Shown here: piece by piece, positions 28,237 to 36,380 of the stretch
Layout of the letters: each line of letters starts with the position of its first letter
Numbering within the stretch: position 1 is the first letter of the stretch
DNA from: Streptomyces sp. A2-16
Lineage (GTDB): Bacteria; Actinomycetota; Actinomycetes; Streptomycetales; Streptomycetaceae
DNA: 64,000 bases
NCBI RefSeq assembly: GCF_018128905.1
Contig: NZ_CP063808.1
Location: forward strand, 7,502,001 to 7,566,000
Direction: 5' to 3'
The notes under the pieces: generated by a model
The model's input: the letters and a program-made list of their open reading frames with translations, nothing else
Database searches by the model: none
Told to the model about the DNA's origin: nothing
Made by a program: the position numbers and the translations under genes

Positions 28237-29031
28237 ATGGCCGACGACCCCTTTGTCATCGGCGGTACGCCCTTCTCGTCCCGGCTGATCATGGGCACGG
28301 GCGGAGCCCCCAGCCCGGAGGTGCTGGAGCGGGCGCTGATCGCCTCCGGCACGGAGCTGACGACGGTCGCGATGCGACGCGTGAACCCCTCGGTGCACGG
28401 CTCGGTGCTGTCCGTGCTCGAGAAGCTCGGCATCCGGGTGCTCCCGAACACGGCGGGCTGCTTCACCGCCGGAGAAGCCGTCCTGACGGCCCGCCTCGCG
28501 CGCGAGGCGCTCGGCACCGACCTGGTCAAGCTGGAGGTCATCGCCGACGAGCGGACCCTGCTGCCGGACCCGATCGAGCTGCTGGACGCGGCGGAGACCC
28601 TGGTGGACGACGGCTTCACGGTGCTGCCGTACACCAACGACGACCCCGTGCTGGCCCGCAAGCTGGAGGACGCGGGCTGCGCGGCGATCATGCCGCTCGG
28701 CTCCCCGATCGGCTCCGGGCTCGGCATCCGCAACCCGCACAACTTCCAGCTGATCGTCGAGCACGCGCGCGTGCCGGTGATCCTGGACGCGGGGGCGGGC
28801 ACCGCCTCGGACGCGGCGCTGGCGATGGAGCTGGGGTGCGCGGGGGTGATGCTCGCCTCGGCGGTCACCCGGGCACAGGAGCCGGAGCTGATGGCGCACG
28901 CGATGCGGCACGCGGTGGAGGCGGGACGGCTGGCGTACCGGGCGGGACGGATTCCGCGGCGGCACTTCGCCCAGGCGTCGTCCCCGGTGGACGGCAGGGC
29001 CGAACTGGATCCGGAGCGTCCGGCCTTCTGA
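28237..29031 (+). CDS. thiG: Thiazole synthase ThiG
   Basis: 264 residues. TIM-barrel enzyme that makes thiazole phosphate from DXP, dehydroglycine and ThiS thiocarboxylate. Visible blocks are FSSRLIMGTGG, NTAGCFTAGEAVLTARLARE, LVKLEVIADERTLLPD with the Schiff-base lysine, and PLGSPIGSGLGIRNPHN. The ATG has AAGGAGG just upstream. Last gene of the thi operon. Confidence 0.95.
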   Translation: MADDPFVIGGTPFSSRLIMGTGGAPSPEVLERALIASGTELTTVAMRRVNPSVHGSVLSVLEKLGIRVLPNTAGCFTAGEAVLTARLAREALGTDLVKLEVIADERTLLPDPIELLDAAETLVDDGFTVLPYTNDDPVLARKLEDAGCAAIMPLGSPIGSGLGIRNPHNFQLIVEHARVPVILDAGAGTASDAALAMELGCAGVMLASAVTRAQEPELMAHAMRHAVEAGRLAYRAGRIPRRHFAQASSPVDGRAELDPERPAF

Positions 29032-29149
29032 ACACACGTTCGACAATGGACACGAGCAGGTGCGACCTCCGTCACAGGACAGCTGCAGTACCGCCCCTAT
29101 CTCCGCCGAACCGGATGGACTGTCAGCGACGGCTCGTACACTCGCCTGC

Positions 29150-31090
29150 GTGGATACGACCCTTCAGGACCCGCTGGTCGGGCAGATGCTCGACGGCCGC
29201 TACCGCGTGGACGCGCGGATCGCGGTCGGCGGGATGGCCACGGTCTACCGGGCCCTGGACACCCGTCTGGACCGTGTGCTCGCCCTCAAGGTGATGCACC
29301 CCGCGCTCGCGGCGGACGGGACCTTCGTCGAGCGGTTCATCCGGGAGGCCAAGTCCGTCGCCCGGCTCGCCCACCCCAACGTGGTGCAGGTCTTCGACCA
29401 GGGCACCGACGGGTCGTACGTCTATCTCGCCATGGAGTACGTCGCCGGCTGCACCCTGCGTGACGTGCTGCGCGAGCGCGGGGCCCTGCAGCCGCGCGCC
29501 GCCCTGGACATCCTGGAGCCGGTCCTCGCCGCGCTCGGCGCCGCGCACCGCGCAGGCTTCGTGCACCGCGACATGAAGCCGGAGAACGTCCTGATAGGGG
29601 ACGACGGCAGGGTCAAGGTCGCCGACTTCGGGCTCGTGCGGTCCGTGAACACCGTGACCAGCACCACCGGAGCCGTCCTCGGCACTGTCTCCTACCTGTC
29701 CCCGGAGCAGATCGACCAGCCCGGCACCGCCGACGCCCGCGTCGACGTGTACGCGTGCGGTGTCGTCCTGTACGAAATGCTGACCGGCAGCCAGCCGCAC
29801 GAGGGCGAATCCCCCGCGATCGTCCTCTACAAGCACCTCCACGAGGACGTCCCGCCCCCGTCGGCCGTGGTCCCGGGACTGCCGTACGAACTGGACGAAC
29901 TGGTCGCGTCGGCCACCGCCCGCACCCCGGACCTGCGCCCGTACGACGCCGTGGCCCTGCTCGCGCAGACCCGCGAGGCCCACGGCAGGCTGACCCCCGA
30001 CCAGCTGGACGCGGTGCCGCCGCAGGCGCTCCCCACGGAGTACGCGGGCGCCGACAACCGTACGAGCGTGATCCCGCGCACCCTCACCGTGCCGCGCCCG
30101 CTCCCGGTCAACGAGGACGAGCCGGAACCGGTCCACCACCGCACCAGCGTCCTGGAGAGCCCGCCGCTCCCCCCGTCCCGGCGCGGCCGCTCCTCCCGCG
30201 GCGGCTCCCGGCGCGGCCCCCTCCTGATCGTCGCCGCGGTCCTGCTGGCCCTCGGCCTCGGGGCGGGCGTCTGGTACATCAACTCCGGCCAGTTCACCCG
30301 CGTCCCGGCCCTGCTGACGAAGACCGAGACCCAGGCGAGGGACCGGCTGGAGGAGGCCGGGCTGGAGGCCGGGAAGGTCACCTACGCCTACAGCGACACG
30401 GTGAAGCGCGGCACCGTCATCAGCACGGACCCCGAGGTGGGCGCCCGCATACGGAACAACGACTCCGTGTCGATCACCGTGTCCAAGGGCCCGCAGACGG
30501 TGAAGGTGCCCGATATGGACGGCTATGAACTCGGCAGGGCGAGAGCTCGGCTGAAGACGGAAGGCCTGCAACCGGGCATGGTCACCCGGGAGTTCAGCGA
30601 GGACGTCCCCAAGGGCTTTGTGATCGGCACCGACCCCCAGAGCGGCACCACGCTCCGCGCCGGCTCGGCGATCGCGCTCACCGTCAGCAAGGGCGCCCCG
30701 GTCGACGTCCCCGACGTCACCGGCGAGGACCTGGCCGACGCGAAGTCCGACCTCACGAAGGCCGGCCTGAAGGTGAAGATCGCCACGGCCCGGATCAACT
30801 CCGAGTACGACGCGGGCCAGGTCGCCAGGCAGAGCCCCGAGCCCGACAGCCAGGCCGCCGAGGGCGACACCATCACCCTGACCATCTCCAAGGGCCCCGA
30901 GATGATCGAGGTCCCGGACGTCACGGGCGACAGCGTCGACGACGCCAAGTCCGCGCTGGAGGACGCCGGATTCCAGGTCGACGAGGACCGCGGCCTGCTC
31001 GGCCTGTTCGGCGACACCGTGAAGAAGCAGTCGGTGGAGGGCGGCGACACGGCACCGAAGGGGTCGACGATCACCATCACGATCCGCTGA
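29150..31090 (+). CDS. Ser/Thr protein kinase with four PASTA domains
   Basis: 646 residues. The N-terminal kinase domain (about 15-275) has GGMATVYRA, catalytic loop HRDMKPENVL, DFGLVRS and YLSPEQ. A Pro/Arg-rich linker leads to one membrane helix near residue 360, and four PASTA repeats fill 385-646 outside the cell, where such domains bind muropeptides or lipid II. The GTG start is leaderless in appearance (TACACT at 29137-29142, 7 nt upstream). Relatives are PknB and PknL; context (Rv2175c-type gene, DAHP synthase nearby) recalls the mycobacterial pknL region. Confidence 0.92.
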   Translation: MDTTLQDPLVGQMLDGRYRVDARIAVGGMATVYRALDTRLDRVLALKVMHPALAADGTFVERFIREAKSVARLAHPNVVQVFDQGTDGSYVYLAMEYVAGCTLRDVLRERGALQPRAALDILEPVLAALGAAHRAGFVHRDMKPENVLIGDDGRVKVADFGLVRSVNTVTSTTGAVLGTVSYLSPEQIDQPGTADARVDVYACGVVLYEMLTGSQPHEGESPAIVLYKHLHEDVPPPSAVVPGLPYELDELVASATARTPDLRPYDAVALLAQTREAHGRLTPDQLDAVPPQALPTEYAGADNRTSVIPRTLTVPRPLPVNEDEPEPVHHRTSVLESPPLPPSRRGRSSRGGSRRGPLLIVAAVLLALGLGAGVWYINSGQFTRVPALLTKTETQARDRLEEAGLEAGKVTYAYSDTVKRGTVISTDPEVGARIRNNDSVSITVSKGPQTVKVPDMDGYELGRARARLKTEGLQPGMVTREFSEDVPKGFVIGTDPQSGTTLRAGSAIALTVSKGAPVDVPDVTGEDLADAKSDLTKAGLKVKIATARINSEYDAGQVARQSPEPDSQAAEGDTITLTISKGPEMIEVPDVTGDSVDDAKSALEDAGFQVDEDRGLLGLFGDTVKKQSVEGGDTAPKGSTITITIR

Positions 31091-31209
31091 GACGCGTGAC
31101 GGGGTGCCGGGTTCGGTCGTCGTGCGACGGTCAGCTGCGCTGGGCTGGAGCCGGGCGCGTATGGGGGTGCCGGGTCAGGTGGTCGGGCGGGTGCGGGTGC
31201 ATCGTGGCT

Positions 31210-31230
31210 GGTCGCGCAGTTCCCCGCGCC
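31210..31230 (+). repeat. Dispersed intergenic repeat, type A, copy 1
   Basis: A 21 nt segment beginning GGTCGCGCAGTT and ending CCGCGCC recurs exactly at 48199-48219 in the same orientation. Both copies are intergenic. It lies in the loop of the 31169/31253 inverted repeat. Confidence 0.8.
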
Positions 31231-31516
31231 CCTGGGGGGTTGCCTGACCCGGCGCCAGGGCGGTCCGTTCGCCGGACCGTGCGGCACGACGGGGCGCAAG
31301 CCGCGTACGGCGAGAAGGGGACGGGGTGGGGGGTGTCCGCCCGCAGCGGCCGGCGTCCGGCATCCCGTACTGCTGGATCGACAGCTACCGCCGGACCGAG
31401 GACGGACACCCCTCACCCCGGCCCCGACCCACCCACCGGGGCCCATGCGCTACACACGCCCCCACCGAACCCGCAGCTGCGCCGCAGGCATCCAGGGGCG
31501 CGGGACCGTGTCGATA

Positions 31517-31538
31517 TGCGGCTCCGCCGCGTGGGCGC
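31517..31538 (+). repeat. Dispersed intergenic repeat, type B, copy 1
   Basis: A 22 nt segment starting TGCGGCTCCGCCGC recurs exactly, inverted, at 45368-45389. Within it GCGGC-TCC-GCCGC forms a small hairpin. Confidence 0.8.
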
Positions 31539-31608
31539 AAAACCCCAGCCCCCACCGAACCCGCACCCACCACCGCCCCCGCGCCGCAGGCAATGGCACC
31601 CTTGACCA

Positions 31609-32472
31609 GTGACAACTCAGCGCAACCCCATCGGCGGCCACATCCCCGTGGCCGGCGGTCTGCATTCCGTAGGCCTCTCCTACGCCCGTGACCTCGACGC
31701 AGAAACCGTGCAGGTCTTCGTCGCCAATCCGCGCGGCTGGGCCACACCCCCCGGCAACCCTCGCCAGGACGAGGCGTTCCGCGAGACCTGCGCCGAGAGC
31801 GCGATCCCGGCCTACGTCCACGCCCCGTACCTGATCAACTTCGGCTCGCACACCGAGGCGACCGTGGAGAGGTCGGTCGAGTCCCTGCGGCACTCCCTCC
31901 GACGCGGACGCGAGATCGGGGCGCTCGGTGTCGTCGTGCACACCGGCAGCGCCACCGGCGGCCGGGACCGTTCCGTGGCCCTGAAGCAGGTCCGCGAGCA
32001 CATGCTCCCGCTGCTCGACGAGCTCACCCACGACGACGACCCGTACCTCCTCCTGGAGTCGACGGCCGGCCAGGGCTTCTCGCTCTGTTCACGCACGTGG
32101 GACTTCGGCCCGTACTTCGAGGCCCTGGACGCCCATCCGAAGCTGGGCGTCTGCCTGGACACCTGCCACATCTTCGCGGCCGGCCACGACCTGACCGGCC
32201 CGTCCGGCATGCACCAGACGCTGGACCTGCTGGTGGACACGGTCGGCGAGGGCCGCCTGAAGCTGATCCACGCCAACGACTCGAAGGACGTGGTCGGCGC
32301 CCACAAGGACCGCCACGAGAACATCGGCTCCGGCCACATCGGCGAGGACCCGTTCCGCGCCCTGATGACCCACCCCGCCACCGAGGGCGTCCCCCTGGTC
32401 ATCGAGACGCCGGGCGGCAAGGAGGGACACGCGGCGGACGTGGAGCGCCTGAAGAAACTCCGGGACGCGTGA
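31609..32472 (+). CDS. nfo: Deoxyribonuclease IV (AP endonuclease, Nfo/EndoIV family)
   Basis: 287 residues from a GTG. TIM-barrel metal enzyme of base excision repair that nicks DNA 5' to abasic sites. Zinc-ligand blocks are visible: YVHAPYLINFGS, VVVHTGS, LLLESTAGQG, CLDTCHIFAAGHD, LIHANDSKDVVGAHKDRHENIG and PLVIETPGG. It is preceded by the repeat nest rather than a clear promoter, so its start region is uncertain by a few codons. Confidence 0.9.
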   Translation: MTTQRNPIGGHIPVAGGLHSVGLSYARDLDAETVQVFVANPRGWATPPGNPRQDEAFRETCAESAIPAYVHAPYLINFGSHTEATVERSVESLRHSLRRGREIGALGVVVHTGSATGGRDRSVALKQVREHMLPLLDELTHDDDPYLLLESTAGQGFSLCSRTWDFGPYFEALDAHPKLGVCLDTCHIFAAGHDLTGPSGMHQTLDLLVDTVGEGRLKLIHANDSKDVVGAHKDRHENIGSGHIGEDPFRALMTHPATEGVPLVIETPGGKEGHAADVERLKKLRDA

Positions 32473-32476
32473 CACA

Positions 32477-32505
32477 TTGAGGAATACCCCCAGGGGGTAT
32501 ACGGT
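32477..32505 (+). promoter_or_regulatory. Promoter with CsoR-like operator in the spacer
   Basis: TTGAGG (32477-32482) and TACGGT (32500-32505) are 17 bp apart. The spacer is filled by ATACCCCCAGGGGGTAT (32484-32500), a perfect palindrome about a central A, of the G/C-tract type bound by copper-sensing CsoR repressors of actinomycetes. A repressor bound here would block RNA polymerase. The controlled gene is the His-rich DUF4396 protein. The promoter begins 4 bp after the deoxyribonuclease stop. Confidence 0.72.
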
Positions 32506-32548
32506 TCCTATCAGTCGCAGGAACCGTCATCCGACCATGGGGGCTGTC

Positions 32549-33094
32549 ATGGATCACGAGACGCACGCGCACCAGCACAAGACACACGAACCCGAGCACA
32601 AGCCCGAAGGCCGACACGACCACACGACCCCGACCACCGCCACTCCGACCACCGCCACCTGGACCATCGCCATCCAGGCCACCCTCCACTGCCTCACTGG
32701 CTGCGCCATCGGCGAAGTGCTCGGCATGGTCATCGGGACCGCGCTGGGCTGGGGAAACCTGCCGACGACCGTCCTGGCGATCGTGCTCGCCTTCCTCTTC
32801 GGCTACTCGTTCACCCTGTACGGCGTCCTCAGGTCCGGCCTCGGCCTCGCCGCGGCGGTCAAGGTGGCGCTGGCCGCCGACACCCTGTCCATCGCCGTGA
32901 TGGAGCTGATCGACAACGGCGTGATCGCCCTGTGGCCGGACGCCATGGACGCGGAACTCGCCGATCTGCTGTTCTGGGCGTCGCTGGCGATCTCACTGGT
33001 CATCGCGTTCGTCGTCACCGTGCCGGTCAACAAGTGGATGATCGGCCGCGGCAAGGGGCACGCCGTGGTCCACCAGCATCACGGCCACCACTGA
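32549..33094 (+). CDS. DUF4396 membrane protein with His-rich ends
   Basis: 181 residues from the ATG at 32549 (an ATG at 32537 would add four). Eight histidines occur in the first 25 residues and the C-terminus ends VVHQHHGHH, both likely metal-binding. Between them are four or more membrane helices in the DUF4396 pattern (LHCLTGCAIGEVLGMVIG, VLAIVLAFLFGYSFTLYGVL, and a C-terminal pair). Under a CsoR-like operator, a role in copper or related metal handling is a reasonable inference. The stop is 3 bp from the convergent oxidoreductase stop. Confidence 0.82.
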   Translation: MDHETHAHQHKTHEPEHKPEGRHDHTTPTTATPTTATWTIAIQATLHCLTGCAIGEVLGMVIGTALGWGNLPTTVLAIVLAFLFGYSFTLYGVLRSGLGLAAAVKVALAADTLSIAVMELIDNGVIALWPDAMDAELADLLFWASLAISLVIAFVVTVPVNKWMIGRGKGHAVVHQHHGHH

Positions 33095-33097
33095 GCG

Positions 33098-33730
33098 TCA
33101 GAGCTCGGGGCCGTCCCCCGGCTCCTCCTGGTAGGAGTACCGCTGTTCCTTCCAGGGGTCGCCGACGTTGTGGTAGCCGCGCTCCTCCCAGAACCCGCGC
33201 CGGTCGGCGGTCATGTACTCGACGCCTCGGACCCATTTGGGCCCCTTCCAGGCGTACAGATGGGGGACGACCAGCCGGAGCGGGAACCCGTGCTCCGCGG
33301 TCAGCAGCTCACCGTCCTTGTGGGTGGCGAAGATCGCCCCCTCGGACGCGAAGTCGTCGAGCCGGAGGTTGGAGCTGAAGCCGTACTCGGCCCAGACCAT
33401 CACATGGGTCACCGTCGGCGCGGGCGGGGCGATCTCCAGGATGGTGCGGGCGGGAATGCCGCCCCACTCGGCGCCGAGCATGCTGAACTTCGTGACGCAG
33501 TGCAGGTCGCCCACGACGGTGGTGTACGGCAGGGCCGTGAACTGCTCGTGGCTCCAGCAGTGCTTCTCGCTGTCGGCGGTGGCACCGAAGACCCGGAACT
33601 CCCAGCGCTCGGGCCGGAACTTGGGCACCGGACCGTAGTGCGTGACGGGCCAGCCGCGCTGCAGTCGCTGCCCCGGCGGAAGCTCGGAGTGCGCCGCCTC
33701 CCCACTCTCCCGCTCCACCGGCTGACCCAT
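33098..33730 (-). CDS. Sulfite oxidase-like molybdopterin-dependent oxidoreductase
   Basis: 210 residues from the ATG at 33730 (AGGA 8 nt upstream; ATGs at 33739 and 33763 are alternatives). The molybdopterin domain shows the ligand cysteine in DLHCVTKFSMLGAEWGG, and VMVWAEYGFSSNLRLDD, EHGFPLRLVVPHLYAWKGPKWVRGVEY. There is no signal peptide and no C-terminal dimerisation domain, so it is a short, cytoplasmic, YedY/MsrP-related form with unknown substrate. Confidence 0.85.
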   Translation of the reverse strand: MGQPVERESGEAAHSELPPGQRLQRGWPVTHYGPVPKFRPERWEFRVFGATADSEKHCWSHEQFTALPYTTVVGDLHCVTKFSMLGAEWGGIPARTILEIAPPAPTVTHVMVWAEYGFSSNLRLDDFASEGAIFATHKDGELLTAEHGFPLRLVVPHLYAWKGPKWVRGVEYMTADRRGFWEERGYHNVGDPWKEQRYSYQEEPGDGPEL

Positions 33731-33907
33731 GCCTTCCATCCTGACAGACCCGAGGGGATGCACCTGACCAGGCTCCCCCCAATACGCCTCAAAATGGACT
33801 AAGCATGCCCTTACTTACTAAGTGAAGACTTACTGGACGATCTTCTTCGCCGGTGCAAGGATGCGGCGCAATCCGCCAGTTCCCCACGGTTGGAAGGAGC
33901 CTCTGCG

Positions 33908-34387
33908 ATGCAGGGCGACCCCGAGGTCATCGAATTCCTCAACGAGCAGCTCACGGGCGAGCTCACCGCGATCAACCAGTACTTCCTGCACGCGAAGATG
34001 CAGGAGAACTTCGGCTGGACGAAGCTCGCGAAGTACACGCGGCACGAGTCGTTCGACGAGATGAAGCACGCCGAGGTGCTCACCGACCGCATTCTCTTCC
34101 TGGAGGGGCTGCCGAACTACCAGCGGCTGTTCCACGTGCGCGTGGGCCAGACCGTCAAGGAGATGTTCGAGGCCGACCGGCAGGTCGAGGTCGAGGCCAT
34201 CGACCGCCTCAAGCGCGGCATCGAGGTGATGCGCGCCAAGGGCGACATCACCTCGGCGAACATCTTCGAGTCGATCCTCGCGGACGAGGAGCACCACATC
34301 GACTATCTCGACACGCAGCTGGAGCTTCTGGACAAGCTCGGCGAGGCGCTGTACATCGCGCAGCTGATCGAGCAGCCGGAGAGCTAG
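33908..34387 (+). CDS. bfr: Bacterioferritin
   Basis: 159 residues. Four-helix iron-storage protein with ferroxidase ligands E18, E51 and H54 and the haem-ligand methionine M52, and later E94, E127 and H130 in LADEEHHIDYLD. Stores iron as a 24-mer. The ATG follows GGAAGGAG at good spacing. Upstream, between 33790 and 33840, TTACT and ACTAAG occur as short direct repeats of unknown meaning. Converges with bfd; the two TAG stops share one CTAG. Confidence 0.95.
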   Translation: MQGDPEVIEFLNEQLTGELTAINQYFLHAKMQENFGWTKLAKYTRHESFDEMKHAEVLTDRILFLEGLPNYQRLFHVRVGQTVKEMFEADRQVEVEAIDRLKRGIEVMRAKGDITSANIFESILADEEHHIDYLDTQLELLDKLGEALYIAQLIEQPES

Positions 34388-34626
34388 GCGGCCTCTCCGA
34401 GTCCCTCGAGCCCCTCGAGTCCGGCCAGGACCGGAGTGCCCGGGTCGGCCGACGCGGGGCGGGGGCAGGCGCCCCGGCCGAGGATCGCCTGGATCCGGCG
34501 CACACAGGATCCGCAGTCCGTCCCGGCCTTGCAGGCGGAGGCGATCTGGCGGGGCGTGCAGGCGCCGTTGTCCGCGTGCTGCTGGACCTGCGCTTCGGTC
34601 ACCCCGAAGCAGTTGCAGACGTACAC
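34384..34626 (-). CDS. bfd: Bacterioferritin-associated ferredoxin
   Basis: 80 residues from a GTG with GGGAGGTG upstream. A small [2Fe-2S] protein that reduces bacterioferritin to release iron. Ligand cysteines are C4, C6, C38 and C41 (YVCNCFGVTEAQV and GTDCGSC). The C-terminal 30 residues are low complexity. An iron box lies at 34653-34671, so the gene is probably induced under iron limitation when stored iron must be released. Confidence 0.93.
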   Translation of the reverse strand: MYVCNCFGVTEAQVQQHADNGACTPRQIASACKAGTDCGSCVRRIQAILGRGACPRPASADPGTPVLAGLEGLEGLGEAA

Positions 34627-34652
34627 GCGGATTCACCTCCCGCCGAGATCGA

Positions 34653-34671
34653 TAAGGCTAACCTAACCTTA
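34653..34671 (-). promoter_or_regulatory. Iron box (DmdR/IdeR-type operator)
   Basis: TAAGGCTAACCTAACCTTA agrees with the actinobacterial iron-box consensus TTAGGTTAGGCTAACCTAA at about 15 of 19 positions when read on the minus strand. It lies 27 bp upstream of bfd. Confidence 0.75.
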
Positions 34672-34759
34672 CCCGGCGCTCAGGAACCGCAAAAGTGGAG
34701 TGGGGCGCGGATCGTATGTGATCCGCGCCCCATTCACATGCTGGTAACAGGTGCCCCCG

Positions 34760-36106
34760 TCACTGGTCCCTGTACATCTCCGCGACGAGGAACGCCAGGT
34801 CGAGCGACTGGCTGCGGTTGAGCCGCGGGTCGCAGGCCGTCTCGTAGCGCTGGTGCAGATCGTCGACGAAGATCTCGTCGCCGCCGCCCACGCACTCGGT
34901 GACGTCGTCACCGGTGAGCTCGACGTGGATGCCGCCCGGGTGGGTGCCGAGGCCCTTGTGGACCTCGAAGAAGCCCTTGACCTCGTCGAGCACGTCGTCG
35001 AAGCGGCGGGTCTTGTGGCCGGAGGCCGCCTCGTAGGTGTTGCCGTGCATCGGGTCGGTGATCCAGGCGACGGTCGCGCCGGAGGCGGTGACCTTCTCGA
35101 CCAGCTCGGGCAACTTGTCGCGGACCTTGTCGGCGCCCATGCGCACGATGAAGGTCAGCCGGCCGGGCTCGCGGTCGGGGTCGAGGCGCTCGATGTACTG
35201 CAGCGCCTCCTCGGCCGTGGTCGTCGGGCCGAGCTTGATGCCGACCGGGTTGCGGATCTGCGAGGCGAACTCGATGTGCGCGTGGTCCAGCTGCCGGGTG
35301 CGCTCACCGATCCACACCATGTGCGCGGAGACGTCGTACAGCTGCCCCGAGCGCGAGTCCACGCGGGTGAGCGCCGACTCGTAGTCGAGCAGCAGCGCCT
35401 CGTGCGAGGAGTAGAACTCGACGGTCTTGAACTCCTCCGGGTCGGTCCCGCAGGCCCGCATGAAGTTCAGTGCCTGGTCGATCTCCCGGGCCAGCTGCTC
35501 GTAGCGCTGGCCGGAGGGGGACGACTTCACGAAGTCCTGGTTCCAGGCGTGCACCTGGCGCAGGTCGGCGTAGCCGCCGGTGGTGAAGGCGCGCACCAGG
35601 TTGAGCGTGGACGCGGAGGCGTTGTACATCCGCTTCAGGCGCTCGGGGTCCGGGATGCGGGCCTTCTCGTTGAACTCGAAGCCGTTGACGGAGTCGCCGC
35701 GGTAGGTCGGCAGGGTCACGCCGTCGCGGGTCTCGGTGCCCTTGGAGCGCGGCTTGGAGTACTGGCCGGCGATCCGGCCGACCTTCACGACCGGCACCGA
35801 GGCGGCGTACGTCAGCACGGCGCCCATCTGGAGCAGGGTCTTGAGCTTGTTGCGGATGTGGTCCGCGGACACGGCGTCGAAGGCCTCGGCGCAGTCGCCG
35901 CCCTGGAGGAGGAACGCCTCTCCCTTGGCGACGGCCGCCATCCGGGCGCGCAGCTGGTCGCACTCGCCCGCGAAGACGAGCGGCGGATACGACTCGAGGT
36001 CCGCGATCACTGCGCGCAGAGCCTCGGTGTCGGGGTACTCGGGCTGCTGCGCCGCGGGCAGGTCTCGCCAGGTGTTGCCAGCGCTCGCGCTGGTCTTAGC
36101 GTTCAC
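34760..36106 (-). CDS. aroG: Class II 3-deoxy-7-phosphoheptulonate (DAHP) synthase
   Basis: First step of the shikimate pathway: phosphoenolpyruvate plus erythrose 4-phosphate to DAHP. 448 residues of the plant/actinobacterial type, with VFAGECDQLRARMAAV, AFLLQGGDCAEAF, RIAGQYSKPRS, GIKLGPTTTAEE, WITDPMHGNT and GGIHVELTGDDVTECVGG. The GTG at 36106 has TGAGG 8 nt upstream. Divergent from the trp leader and trpEG across 102 bp, consistent with coordinated aromatic metabolism. Confidence 0.94.
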   Translation of the reverse strand: MNAKTSASAGNTWRDLPAAQQPEYPDTEALRAVIADLESYPPLVFAGECDQLRARMAAVAKGEAFLLQGGDCAEAFDAVSADHIRNKLKTLLQMGAVLTYAASVPVVKVGRIAGQYSKPRSKGTETRDGVTLPTYRGDSVNGFEFNEKARIPDPERLKRMYNASASTLNLVRAFTTGGYADLRQVHAWNQDFVKSSPSGQRYEQLAREIDQALNFMRACGTDPEEFKTVEFYSSHEALLLDYESALTRVDSRSGQLYDVSAHMVWIGERTRQLDHAHIEFASQIRNPVGIKLGPTTTAEEALQYIERLDPDREPGRLTFIVRMGADKVRDKLPELVEKVTASGATVAWITDPMHGNTYEAASGHKTRRFDDVLDEVKGFFEVHKGLGTHPGGIHVELTGDDVTECVGGGDEIFVDDLHQRYETACDPRLNRSQSLDLAFLVAEMYRDQ

Positions 36107-36195
36107 GGTCACGACCTCAACATTACGGGGTCGTGTCATGGCTCCAGCGCCGTGCCCATCAAGTGAGACACCGAAAACACTCCGCGGACATGGGG

Positions 36196-36201
36196 TAGGG
36201 T
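36196..36201 (+). promoter_or_regulatory. -10 box of the trp leader transcript
   Basis: TAGGGT ends 7 nt before the trpL ATG. No clear -35 and no ribosome site are seen, so the leader peptide itself may be read from a leaderless message. Confidence 0.45.
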
Positions 36202-36208
36202 GCGGCCC

Positions 36209-36265
36209 ATGTTCGCGCATTCGACCCAGAACTGGTGGTGGACCGCTCATCCGGCGGCCCACTGA
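36209..36265 (+). CDS. trpL: trp leader peptide
   Basis: An 18-codon frame encoding MFAHSTQNWWWTAHPAAH, with three consecutive tryptophan codons. It lies 115 bp upstream of the fused anthranilate synthase gene and is followed by a hairpin at 36291-36309. Stalling at the Trp codons when Trp-tRNA is scarce would favour an antiterminator. A trp attenuator of this kind is known for S. venezuelae anthranilate synthase. Confidence 0.9.
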   Translation: MFAHSTQNWWWTAHPAAH

Positions 36266-36290
36266 CTGCGCGTACGCAAGACTTCGCGAA

Positions 36291-36309
36291 GGCCGCCCGA
36301 GGGGCGGCC
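36291..36309 (+). terminator. Attenuator hairpin upstream of trpEG
   Basis: GGCCGCCC and GGGCGGCC form an 8 bp stem with a 3 nt loop, followed by TTCGGCGTTT. It lies 25 bp after the trpL stop and 70 bp before trpEG, the position expected for a transcription attenuator. Confidence 0.78.
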
Positions 36310-36380
36310 TTCGGCGTTTCCGGGGTCGTTCCTCACCGATACCGAGCCATCGAGCCCGAGCCATCGAGAGCTGAGGAACC

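Larger units (their letters stand above)
31091..31608. repeat. Intergenic nest of inverted and direct repeats
   Basis: No convincing gene lies here. Visible elements: an 11 bp inverted repeat GCCGGGTCAGG / CCTGACCCGGC (31169-31179 and 31243-31253); a second pair of 18 nt arms with one mismatch (31322-31339 and 31403-31420); an exact 18 nt direct repeat GCCCCCACCGAACCCGCA at 31458 and 31548, each followed by GCGCCGCAGGCA; and two segments shared with other gaps of this window (31210-31230 and 31517-31538). It looks like a mosaic of dispersed Streptomyces repeats. Confidence 0.8.

Noticed and set aside
29123..30571. Long minus-strand frame opposite the PASTA kinase
   Set aside because: The kinase and PASTA motifs are unambiguous on the plus strand; the opposite frame has no features.
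33790..33840. TTACT and ACTAAG direct repeats upstream of bfr as a possible iron box
   Set aside because: They do not fit the iron-box consensus; the better box is at 34653-34671 by bfd.
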